DNA of 64,000 nt, from positions 992,001 through 1,056,000 of the forward strand of contig NZ_AP022563.1 in the NCBI RefSeq assembly GCF_010726645.1, in the 5' to 3' direction. The position numbers and the translations under genes are program-made. Numbering within the stretch: the first letter of the stretch is position 1; each line of letters starts with the position of its first letter. Positions 20,101-26,749 of this stretch are shown piece by piece. Origin of the DNA: Mycolicibacterium duvalii (GTDB taxonomy: Bacteria; Actinomycetota; Actinomycetes; Mycobacteriales; Mycobacteriaceae). Below the pieces are notes generated by a model. It was not told the origin of the DNA. It searched no databases and worked only from the letters and a program-made list of their open reading frames with translations.

Positions 20101-21129
20101 GGACCCAACGGCAACGGGCTGTGGTACGAGGGTGCCTACACCGAGGCCGCCTGGATCGACGACTGGACGATGCTGGCGCAGCGCTACGCGGACGACCCGA
20201 CGGTGATCGGCGCCGACCTGCACAACGAACCCCACAACGGAACCTGGGGCGGCGGGGGAGCCACCGACTGGGCGGCCGCGGCCGAACGGGCGGGCAACGC
20301 CATCCTGTCGGTGAACTCCGGATGGCTGATCTTCGTCGAAGGTGTCGCCCAGTATCAGGGCCAATCATATTGGTGGGGCGGCAATCTGATGGGGGTCAGG
20401 GACCGCCCGATCGTGTTGGACGTGCCGAACCGGGTCGTCTACTCGCCTCACGACTACCCGAACTCGGTGTACAACCAGCCGTGGTTCCAGAGCTCGGACT
20501 TCGGTGTGGCGCTGCCGGACAAGTTCGAGCAGATGTGGGGCTACATCTACGAGCAGAACATCGCCCCGATCTACCTCGGCGAGTTCGGCACCCGGCTGAC
20601 CGACCCCAAAGACGTCGTGTGGTTCGAGGCGATCACGTCGTATCTGTCCGGTGACTTCGACAACGACGGCAGCATCGACATCGCGGCCGGCACCGAGGAC
20701 ATGTCGTGGACGTTCTGGTCGTGGAATCCGAATTCCACTGACACCGGCGGGATCCTGGCCGACGACTGGAACACCGTCAACACCGACAAGATGGCGTATC
20801 TGCAAGCTCTGCAGTTCGACTTCGCCGACGGCGGTTCCGGGGTGCTCGCCCAGTTCGTGGTGGCCTTGACCGCCCCGACGAATCAGACCGTCACCGTGCA
20901 CTACACCACATCCGACGGCACGGCCACCGGCGGCAGCGACTACACCCCGGTGTCGGGCACGCTGACGTTCCTGCCGGGCGAGACGACCAAGACGATCAGC
21001 GTGGTCGTGTTCGGCGACACGCTGGCCGAGAGCACCGAGAGCTTCGTCGTGACGCTGTCGAGCCCGTCGGGGGCCACGCTCGCCGATGCCAGCGGCGCCG
21101 GCACGATCCTCGATCGGAGCATCCTCTAG
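14200..21129 (+). CDS. Giant secreted multi-domain glycoside hydrolase (GH18-like + GH5, two CBM2-like, six Calx-beta)
   Basis: A 2309-residue secreted protein. Residues 1-29 form a signal peptide (MGYGRFVGRVGALAVALGVG, cleavage near AIAAA). Then come an acidic Pro/Ala linker to about 270; an Ig/cadherin-like module (271-371); three degenerate beta modules of about 80-90 residues (390-687); Calx-beta 1-2 (700-929); a GH18-like TIM barrel (946-1254) with DFDIE at 1067-1071 (catalytic E1071); Calx-beta 3 (1270-1381); CBM2-like 1 (1387-1484); Calx-beta 4 (1495-1604); CBM2-like 2 (1613-1708); and Calx-beta 5 (1715-1824). A sixth Calx-beta (1828-1847 plus 2212-2305) is interrupted by a GH5 cellulase-like domain (1848-2211) with acid/base E2010 (LHNEP) and nucleophile E2128 (LGEFG). 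Beta-1,4-glucan/chitin-type substrates are likely but unproven. ATG at 14200 is preferred to TTG at 14194 because AGGAG sits 10 bases upstream. Confidence 0.9.
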   Translation: MGYGRFVGRVGALAVALGVGLAAPAIAAADPGDDSAAGDSPAGAARAESSPVDAPTRRASETRGRSALAPAEDPGDGDAEVEDSEAGDTVDEPAEPEAAPDEPSDGLVHDEPAPTQRRTEPAARRGDRPVFGGDIDDSGTRRADTAFTDVGDSGATDAGDSAVAAEPDVRPSRRVARTAVDDPAEARLLTAPAAEESVTGLADHRTAAATLTAPDTADTATTPVTGLGRLVSRFLAILGIGQSAGTGSTPLPAFEFVTAVLGTIRREIDRLFANHGPTAAVAAVSRNADGAVTGTIDAVDPEGDRLVYTVLEGPAHGTVHLGTSGQFTYRADAAATAGADTFVIGVRDAGLHLRSVTPLTTAVPVTVTLVEADSVVAARVAATSVGTGRVYHVTTSGGDIDGFDPTRDKLDLGDVSVHNFIVVDTAEGVGFRNPWSGQTAVIRGVSLGQLTVDSFTPIINDHLRQDLSGAIAWEHGVVAAPGTVYARSHELGQIDRVAFNPATDVVDFRYYGTREQISVTDTPEGVVISNAGTGQALVLQGVSAAQLSARNFVFHNAQVREDRLNQQLGIGAVPDSQVRPQNVPVAGTTAWPVAAGPGAPPSGQTGTTTKISWQYGSHTVISFDPAVDKLDFGWFRADNFDVSEAAGSTRIAIVGNDQSYTLAGVAVGALQISNIIALDDSARAKWQNLIYAAVPPVPVPSLTVGDASVAEGDSGSTTLSFQVTLSGPATDIVTVGYTTSTGTATVADDDYVPLVGTLTFAPGETVKTVAVAVNGDTTVELDEQLSLRLSAPVNATIADGVGAGTIVNDDVDTAPSAPPAVSVADLAVAEGDGTHNHFMFVVTLDKAPTETVTVRYVTSDGTAAAGSDYVATSGVLTFAPGVTMQLLHVDVIGDTATEAAETFTVTLTEPTGVTLADAVAIGTIVDDDAVAGQPGLNSGNPGDALWGEAHFAPYVDMGLWPVPDLLAIAQSRGTSLLTLGFLQATQDGALAWAGLPALAPDSDFEQARQINASIAALRAAGGDVMISLGGAAGTSLAQWYAARGLSASALADAYVDIVDHYALNRIDFDIEGAAVADTAAVALGSQALRLLQQHRPDLEVWYTLPVLPSGLTADGLAVVRGAVNAGAALDGVNIMAMDYGESAAPTTGPNAQTMGAYAIAAAESTYTQLSALYAEFGQAFGWNQIGITPMIGVNDVTTEVFTVADAQALEDFARAKGVGMLSMWSVTRDNPGTLGQATNYASGISAAAGAFSGVWNDYGTTNVIVGPPPALSISDVTVTEDDTGQAHAVFLVTLDKPSASTVTVRYSTSDGTATAGTDYTSASGTLTFAPGVTSQQVHVAVTADTADEADERFTVTLSDPTGATLADATAIGTVTDDDGAAPQPGSGSVTYVVNDNWGAGFVAAVTLTAGESGLNGWTVEFDTPALITNIWNAELVSRTGEHYVVRNASWNAAVAAGQAVEFGFQAGTAGGISTATNFVVNGVPIGPDPAPVAPKVTVADAGVTETDTGTTNMVFTVTLDKVSATPVSIAYATSNGTAAAGSDFTAASGVLSFAAGELTQQIAVPILGDTAVEQDETFTLTLSDPNGVTIADGSAVGTIANDDVAAPAPGGASAVFAVTDNWGSGFTGAVTVTAGSSALNGWTVEFDSPAQISNIWNAEIVDRVGTRYVVRNAPWNPSVAAGQSVSFGFQASPGGASATATNFAVNGQPSTPAQPIISVADASAGESDGATQMTFLVTLSKASSDPVTVTYATAAGTATAGVDYTAASGTVTFAPGVLSQQIQVSITGDTDVEQNETFTLTLSDPSGATIGDGSAVGTITDDVALPGTVSLSISDASVLEGAPGSSAAAGYFQTAGNQIVDAAGNPVQIAGVNWFGMESDIFAPHGLWTRNYKEMMDQMAALDFNTIRLAYSSQMLHTTAAPSGIDFHKNPDLAGLSPLQIMDKIVDYAGELGMRIILDHHRSSAGAGPNGNGLWYEGAYTEAAWIDDWTMLAQRYADDPTVIGADLHNEPHNGTWGGGGATDWAAAAERAGNAILSVNSGWLIFVEGVAQYQGQSYWWGGNLMGVRDRPIVLDVPNRVVYSPHDYPNSVYNQPWFQSSDFGVALPDKFEQMWGYIYEQNIAPIYLGEFGTRLTDPKDVVWFEAITSYLSGDFDNDGSIDIAAGTEDMSWTFWSWNPNSTDTGGILADDWNTVNTDKMAYLQALQFDFADGGSGVLAQFVVALTAPTNQTVTVHYTTSDGTATGGSDYTPVSGTLTFLPGETTKTISVVVFGDTLAESTESFVVTLSSPSGATLADASGAGTILDRSIL
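15367..16260 (+). repeat. Three degenerate beta modules in the giant hydrolase
   Basis: Three consecutive segments (about 15367-15636, 15646-15906 and 16018-16260) share the pattern I-x2-F-x-P-x2-D-x-(L/V)-D-(L/F), about 30-35 residues later Q-(T/A/S)-x-(V/L/T)-(I/L)-x-G-V, then L-x5-(F/I). The third is the clearest, with FDPAVDKLDFGWF and YTLAGVAVGAL. The first two are shorter on Trp and more diverged. I do not recognise a named family. The position between the linker and the first catalytic domain suggests a binding or spacer role. Confidence 0.6.
16297..21114 (+). repeat. Six Calx-beta domains in the giant hydrolase
   Basis: Calx-beta units lie at 16297-16632, 16660-16986, 18007-18342, 18681-19011, 19342-19671, and a split unit 19681-19740 plus 20833-21114. 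Each has the pattern V-x-D-x-x-V-x-E-x-(D/G), Y-x-T-(S/A)-x-G-T-A, G-x-(L/V)-(T/S)-F-x-(P/A)-G, GDT-x-x-E-x-(D/A)-E-x-(F/L), and most end in an acidic G-T-I-x-(N/D)-D-(D/V). In other extracellular proteins such domains bind Ca2+ and act as spacers. Here they separate each catalytic and carbohydrate-binding domain. Confidence 0.85.
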
Positions 21130-21142
21130 CGGCCGCCGACGC

Positions 21143-21201
21143 GAGTTGCGTAACGGCACGGCGGAAAACGCCCCGATAATCGCCACGCCGTTACGTAATT
21201 C
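21143..21201. repeat. Dispersed imperfect palindrome, copy 1
   Basis: Two 21-base arms (21143-21163 and 21181-21201) match as an inverted repeat at 17 of 21 positions around a 17-base spacer. The arms contain GCGTAAC-GGCACGGCG and CGCCACGCC-GTTACG. It lies just after the giant hydrolase stop. A second copy with the same arm length and spacer length is at 39046-39104. The remainder of this 255-base gap (21202-21384) shows only the RBS of narK. Confidence 0.7.
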
Positions 21202-21384
21202 CCGGATAGCCGCGCACTGCTCACACGCGCACCGACGCCTCACGGTGCGGTGTCCGGCGATGTGAGGGCGAGTTTTCACCGTGGTCACTGACGTGCAACG
21301 GGTGCGGAATGGCCGGTCAGTTCACTGAGGGCAGTCCGAACGGCGCCGCCGGGAAGAACGCGGACCCGCATCCCAGGAGACTCG

Positions 21385-22788
21385 ATGACCATCACGGAGA
21401 ACGATTCGATGCAGGTGCTCGTGGGCGCACCTCCTGCCGAGCAGACCCACAAGGGCAAGCGTTGGATCGACGACTGGCGCCCCGAGGACCCCGACTTCTG
21501 GTCGGGCACCGGCAAGCCGATCGCCCGCCGCAACCTCATCTTCTCGATCTTCGCCGAGCACATCGGGTTCTCGGTGTGGCTGCTGTGGAGCATCGTGGTC
21601 GTGCAGATGACCGCGGGCCCCGACGGTGCCGCTGCGGCCTCGGGCTGGGCGCTGAGCGCCACCGAAGCGCTCTGGCTGGTTGCGGTACCCAGCGGTGTCG
21701 GTGCGTTCCTGCGCCTGCCCTACACGTTCGCCGTTCCGGTGTTCGGCGGCCGCAACTGGACGGTGATCTCGGCGCTGCTGCTGGTGGTGCCGTGCCTGCT
21801 GCTCGCGTGGGCGGTCAGCAACCCCGGAATCCCGTTCGGGCTGCTGCTGTTGATCGCCGCGACCGCCGGGTTCGGCGGCGGCAACTTCGCCTCATCGATG
21901 GCCAACATCTCGTTCTTCTACCCGGAGAAGGAGAAGGGCTGGGCGCTGGGGCTCAACGCCGCCGGCGGGAACATCGGTGTCGCCGTGGTCCAGAAGGTCA
22001 TTCCCGTGGTCGTCACCGTCGGCGGGGGTGTGGCGCTGTCGCTGGCCGGGCTGTTCTATGTACCGTTCGCCGTCGCCGCGGCGGTGTGCGCGTTCCTGTT
22101 CATGGACAACCTCACCGAGGCCAGGGCCGACGTCAAACCCGTTTGGGAGTCGCTGCGGCACGCCGACACCTGGATCATGTCGCTGCTCTACATCGGCACC
22201 TTCGGGTCCTTCATCGGTTACTCCGCGGCGTTCCCGACACTGCTCAAGACGGTGTTCGACCGCGGTGACATCGCACTGGCCTGGGCGTTTCTGGGTGCCG
22301 GGATCGGCTCGATCGCACGGCCGTTCGGCGGCTGGCTGTCCGACCGGATCGGCGGCGCACGGATCACGTTCGTCAGCTTCGCGATGCTCGCATTCGGCGC
22401 CGCGGTCAGTCTGTGGTCGGTGCAGACGGCGAACCTGGCGTTGTTCTTCGTGTCGTTCATGTTCCTGTTCGTCGCGACGGGCATCGGCAACGGGTCGACC
22501 TACCGCATGATCTCGAAGATTTTCCGGATCAAAGGCGAAGATGCCGGCGGCGCACCGGAGACGATGGTGCACATGCGGCGCCAGGCCGCCGGGGCGCTGG
22601 GGATCATCTCCTCGGTCGGCGCGTTCGGCGGATTCGTCGTGCCGCTGGCCTACGCATGGTCGAAGTCCCAGTTCGGCAACATCGAGCCGGCCCTGCAGTT
22701 CTACGTCGGTTTCTTCATCCTGCTGCTCGGCGTCACGTGGTTCTGCTACCTGCGCAAGAGCACACGGATGGGCCGGGCGGGCGTGTAA
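21385..22788 (+). CDS. NarK/NasA-family nitrate/nitrite transporter (MFS)
   Basis: A 467-residue, about twelve-helix major facilitator protein of the nitrate/nitrite porter family. The nitrate signature is present as GFGGGNFASSMANISFFYPE followed by EKGWALGLNAAGGNIG, and the second repeat carries GIGNGSTYRMISKIF. The long hydrophilic N-terminus (about 55 residues with DDWRPEDPDFW) is common in actinobacterial NarK proteins. The RBS AGGAGA is 4-5 bases before the ATG. The next gene, an assimilatory nitrate reductase, starts 7 bases after the stop, so this transporter probably feeds nitrate to that enzyme. Confidence 0.93.
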   Translation: MTITENDSMQVLVGAPPAEQTHKGKRWIDDWRPEDPDFWSGTGKPIARRNLIFSIFAEHIGFSVWLLWSIVVVQMTAGPDGAAAASGWALSATEALWLVAVPSGVGAFLRLPYTFAVPVFGGRNWTVISALLLVVPCLLLAWAVSNPGIPFGLLLLIAATAGFGGGNFASSMANISFFYPEKEKGWALGLNAAGGNIGVAVVQKVIPVVVTVGGGVALSLAGLFYVPFAVAAAVCAFLFMDNLTEARADVKPVWESLRHADTWIMSLLYIGTFGSFIGYSAAFPTLLKTVFDRGDIALAWAFLGAGIGSIARPFGGWLSDRIGGARITFVSFAMLAFGAAVSLWSVQTANLALFFVSFMFLFVATGIGNGSTYRMISKIFRIKGEDAGGAPETMVHMRRQAAGALGIISSVGAFGGFVVPLAYAWSKSQFGNIEPALQFYVGFFILLLGVTWFCYLRKSTRMGRAGV

Positions 22789-22795
22789 GCGGCAC

Positions 22796-25700
22796 ATGAC
22801 ACGAACCGCCTGCTCCTATTGCGGGGTCGGGTGCGGGATCTCGGTCGAGACCCGCACCGACCCCGCGACGGGTGCCCCGGTCATCGCCCGGGTGTCCGGG
22901 GACAAACTGCACCCCACCAACCTCGGCCGCCTGTGCACCAAGGGCGCGACCCACGCCGAGATGATGGCCGCCACCGACGGCCGCCTGACCACGGCGCTGC
23001 TACGGCCGTCGCGGGACACCGACCCGGTGGCGGTCGACGTGGACGACGCACTGGCCGAGGCGGGACGGCAGCTGCGCGGCATCATCGACGAACACGGCCC
23101 GGACGCGGTCGCGCTGTACGTGTCGGGACAGATGTCGATCGAGGCGCAGTACCTGGCGACCAAGCTGGCCAAGGGTTTCCTCCGGACCGTGCACATCGAA
23201 TCCAACTCCCGCTTGTGCATGGCCAGCGCGGGCACCGGTTTCAAACAGTCGCTGGGCGCCGACGGTCCCCCCGGCTCCTACACCGACTTCGACTGCACCG
23301 ATCTGTTTTTCGTCATCGGCTCCAACATGGCCGACTGCCACCCGATCCTGTACCTGCGGATGGCCGACCGGCTCAAAGCCGGTGCGAAGCTGATCGTGGT
23401 CGACCCACGGCGAACCACCACCACCGACCACGCCGACCTCTTCCTGCAGATCCGTCCCGGAACCGATTTGGCCCTGCTGAACGGGATCCTGCATCTGCTC
23501 GTCGAACAGGGCGCCGTCGACGAGGACTTCATCGCCGAGCACACGCAGGGGTGGGAGGCGATGCCTGAGTTCCTCGCCGACTATCCGCCGGCCCGCGTCG
23601 CCGAGATCACCGGGCTGGACGAGGCCGACATCCGCACCGCCGCCGCCATGATCGCCGAGGCGGGCGACTGGATCTCCTGCTGGACGATGGGTCTGAACCA
23701 GAGCACGCACGGAACCTGGAACACCAACGCGATCTGCAACCTGCACCTGGCCACCGGGGCCATCTGCCGCCCGGGTAGCGGGCCGATGTCGCTGACCGGT
23801 CAACCCAACGCCATGGGCGGACGCGAGATGGGCTATATGGGCCCGGGTCTACCGGGGCAGCGCACCGTGCTCTCGGCGCAGGACCGCGCGTTCGTCGAAA
23901 GCCAATGGGATCTCGAACCCGGTACGCTGCGACCCGATGTCGGACCGGGCACCGTCGAGATGTTCCGCAAGCTGGGCAGCGGTGACATCAAAGCGGTGTG
24001 GGTGATCTGCACCAATCCCGTTGCCAGCGTGGCGAACCGGAGCTCGGTGGTTGACGGGCTGCGATCGGCAGAACTGGTGATCACCCAGGACGTCTACGCC
24101 GACACCGCCACCAACCGCTACGCGGACATCGTGCTACCCGCTGCGCTGTGGGCCGAGTCCGACGCGGTGATGGTCAACTCCGACCGCAACCTCACGCTGC
24201 TGCAGCAGTCCGTTGCGCCGGCCGGTGACGCGCGACCGGACTGGGAGCTGATCTGCGGCGTGGCCCAGCAGCTCGGCTTCGGTGCCGCATTCGACTATAA
24301 GTCCAGCGAGCAGATCTTCGACGAGATCCGCCGCTTCCACAACCCCCGTACCGGCTACGACCTGCGCGGTGTCACCTACGAGCGGCTGCGGGAAGGCCCG
24401 GTCCAATGGCCCTGCGCGTCCGAGGATGCCGACGACCGCAACCCGATCAGGTATCTGAACGACGGGGTCTCCCAGGACCTGCACACCACCGCCGGCGGGC
24501 AGCGTCCCCGGCTGGCCTTCCCGACCCCGTCACGGCGTGCGGTCTTTCACCCCCGGCCGCATATGGACGCCGCCGAACTGCCCGACGACGACTACCCGAT
24601 GGTTCTGAACACCGGCCGGCTGCAGCATCACTGGCACACCCTGACCAAGACCGGCAGGGTCACCAAGCTCGCCAAGCTGCATCCCGGGCCGTTCGCCGAG
24701 ATCCACCCCGAAGATGCAGCGGCACTGGGAGTCCGCGAAGGCGGCGCCGTCGAGCTGACGACCCGCCGCGGCCGGGTAGTGCTTCCCGCGGCGCTCACCG
24801 AGCGGGTCCGGCCCGGCAATACCTGGGTGCCGTTCCACTGGAACGACGAACAGGGCGAAAACCTGACCGTCAACGCGTTGACCAACGACGCGGTCGACCC
24901 GGACTCACTGCAGCCCGAGTTCAAGGTGTGCGCGGTGCGGGTGACGCCGGTTCCGGCCGACGACGGCACTGCCGAGCTGAGCGACGACGAGAAGTTGTAC
25001 GTCGCAGGATTTCTCGCTGGTCTGGACCAAGGGCGGCCCGGAGTCCCGGTGCTGCCCAGCGACGCCCCGGTCGGTGCGCGGGCCCGGCTCTGGGTCAACG
25101 GCTTACTCGCGGGACGCTACTCGCGGCTCGAGCTTGCCGCGCCGTCTGCGACGCCGCAGAGCGGGCCCCTGGTGCTGTGGGCCTCACAGACCGGTACCGC
25201 CGAGGAGCTCGCCGCCAGGCTGGGGGAGCGCCTCAGCGGAGCCCGGTTGCGCGTCATGGACGATGTCGACCCGACCGAACTGTCCGAGGCGAGCGAGGTC
25301 GTGATCGTCACGAGCACGTTCGGTGACGGCGGCCCTCCGGACAACGGCGCGGCATTCTGGGAGCGTCTCGAATCAGCCGCCGCCCCTTCGCTGGACGGGG
25401 TGCGCTACACCGTGCTCGGTATCGGGGACCGCTCCTACGACGATTTCTGCGGCCACGCCAAGGCGCTCGATGCCCGCCTCGCCGCCCTGGGCGCGACCCG
25501 GATGCTGGAACGGGCCGACTGCGAGGTCTACGACGAGCAGCCGATGACCGCGTGGACCGACTCCGTCGTCGACCTGATGTCGACCCCGGCCGTAGTGGCA
25601 CCGGCGGAGCCCGCCATGAGGGCGGCCCCCGCGGTGTTCACCAGGGCGAACCCGGTGGCCGCGCCGCTGTGCCGCAACACCCCACTGACCCCGGATGGTG

Positions 25701-26749
25701 CGGCCAAGGAGGTCCGGCAATTCGGCTTCGACATCAGCGGCCACGACGTGACGTACTCGGTCGGTGACTCATTGGGCGTGTGCGTGCGCAATTCTGACTT
25801 CGTCGTCGAGAGCTGGCTCGCGGCAACGGGTTTGGCCGCAGACGAGGCGGTCGTCGTCGACGGCCGGCAGCAGACGCTGCGGGACGCGCTGCGCTCGCAC
25901 TACGACGTCTGCAAGGTGACGTCGAACCTCGTCGAGTTCGTCGTCGAGCACTGTCGAGACGCCGCGGCAGCCAAGAGGCTCCGCAAGAGCCGCCGGGCGC
26001 TCGACGCCTGGGCGGCCGACCGCAACGGCCTCGACGTGGTTCGCGAGTTCCCGGTGCGCGCCGACCCGCAGCTGTGGCAGGAGGTGCTCGTGCGCCTGAC
26101 GCCACGCCAGTACTCGATCTGCTCGAGCCCGCTGGTCAGCCCGAACGAGGTGCAGCTCACTGTGTCGATCGTGCGCTACCGCGGCTGCGACGGCACCGCC
26201 CGCGGCGGCGTCGCGTCGACGTACCTGGCCGACCTGCCCGACTGCACGCCGGTGCCGGTGTTCCTGCAGCGGTCCCCGCACTTCCGGCCGCCCGACGATC
26301 CGCACACCCCGATGATCATGGTCGGTCCGGGCACCGGCATCGCCCCGTTCCGGGGATTCCTGCAGGAGCGCCGTGCGCTGGGCCACCGGGGCCCGAACTG
26401 GCTGTTCTTCGGCGATCAGCACCGCGCGCAGAACTTCTACTACCGCGAGGACCTGCTCGACATGGTCGATGACGGCTTCCTCAACCGGCTGGATCTCGCT
26501 TTCTCCCGGGATCAGCGGCAGCGGATCTACGTCCAGCACAAGATGCTCGACTACGGCGCGGACGTGTGGCGCTGGCTCGACGACGGGGCGCACTTCTACG
26601 TGTGCGGCGACGCCACCCGGATGGCCCGCGACGTCGACGACGCGCTGACCGACATCATCCGCACCCATGGCCGAATGAGCGCCGACGCCGCCCGCGACTA
26701 CAAGCGCGAGATGGTGGCCGAGAAGCGCTACGTGCGCGACGTGTACTGA
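22796..26749 (+). CDS. Fused assimilatory nitrate reductase / CysJ-like flavoprotein
   Basis: A 1317-residue cytoplasmic fusion that should reduce nitrate to nitrite with electrons from NAD(P)H. The N-terminal molybdopterin oxidoreductase (1 to about 720) has four [4Fe-4S] ligands C6, C9, C13 and C47, and the Mo-ligand cysteine C141 in NSRLCM. An FMN flavodoxin domain follows (about 790-940, SQTGTAEELA and TSTFGDGGPPDN). An FAD/NAD(P)H ferredoxin-reductase module ends the protein (about 970-1317, RQYSICSSP, GPGTGIAPFRGFLQERR, C-terminal RYVRDVY). This arrangement corresponds to the bifunctional nitrate reductase/sulfite reductase flavoprotein of mycobacteria (the M. smegmatis enzyme has been called NasN). 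ATG at 22796 is chosen because it starts directly at the cluster-binding domain, 7 bases after the transporter stop. No nitrite reductase gene is adjacent. Confidence 0.92.
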   Translation: MTRTACSYCGVGCGISVETRTDPATGAPVIARVSGDKLHPTNLGRLCTKGATHAEMMAATDGRLTTALLRPSRDTDPVAVDVDDALAEAGRQLRGIIDEHGPDAVALYVSGQMSIEAQYLATKLAKGFLRTVHIESNSRLCMASAGTGFKQSLGADGPPGSYTDFDCTDLFFVIGSNMADCHPILYLRMADRLKAGAKLIVVDPRRTTTTDHADLFLQIRPGTDLALLNGILHLLVEQGAVDEDFIAEHTQGWEAMPEFLADYPPARVAEITGLDEADIRTAAAMIAEAGDWISCWTMGLNQSTHGTWNTNAICNLHLATGAICRPGSGPMSLTGQPNAMGGREMGYMGPGLPGQRTVLSAQDRAFVESQWDLEPGTLRPDVGPGTVEMFRKLGSGDIKAVWVICTNPVASVANRSSVVDGLRSAELVITQDVYADTATNRYADIVLPAALWAESDAVMVNSDRNLTLLQQSVAPAGDARPDWELICGVAQQLGFGAAFDYKSSEQIFDEIRRFHNPRTGYDLRGVTYERLREGPVQWPCASEDADDRNPIRYLNDGVSQDLHTTAGGQRPRLAFPTPSRRAVFHPRPHMDAAELPDDDYPMVLNTGRLQHHWHTLTKTGRVTKLAKLHPGPFAEIHPEDAAALGVREGGAVELTTRRGRVVLPAALTERVRPGNTWVPFHWNDEQGENLTVNALTNDAVDPDSLQPEFKVCAVRVTPVPADDGTAELSDDEKLYVAGFLAGLDQGRPGVPVLPSDAPVGARARLWVNGLLAGRYSRLELAAPSATPQSGPLVLWASQTGTAEELAARLGERLSGARLRVMDDVDPTELSEASEVVIVTSTFGDGGPPDNGAAFWERLESAAAPSLDGVRYTVLGIGDRSYDDFCGHAKALDARLAALGATRMLERADCEVYDEQPMTAWTDSVVDLMSTPAVVAPAEPAMRAAPAVFTRANPVAAPLCRNTPLTPDGAAKEVRQFGFDISGHDVTYSVGDSLGVCVRNSDFVVESWLAATGLAADEAVVVDGRQQTLRDALRSHYDVCKVTSNLVEFVVEHCRDAAAAKRLRKSRRALDAWAADRNGLDVVREFPVRADPQLWQEVLVRLTPRQYSICSSPLVSPNEVQLTVSIVRYRGCDGTARGGVASTYLADLPDCTPVPVFLQRSPHFRPPDDPHTPMIMVGPGTGIAPFRGFLQERRALGHRGPNWLFFGDQHRAQNFYYREDLLDMVDDGFLNRLDLAFSRDQRQRIYVQHKMLDYGADVWRWLDDGAHFYVCGDATRMARDVDDALTDIIRTHGRMSADAARDYKREMVAEKRYVRDVY

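Noticed and set aside
21130..21384. Possible GlnR box before the nitrate transporter
   Set aside because: I found AC dinucleotides but no pair at the required spacing with GTNAC/GNAAC context. The dominant feature is the dispersed palindrome.
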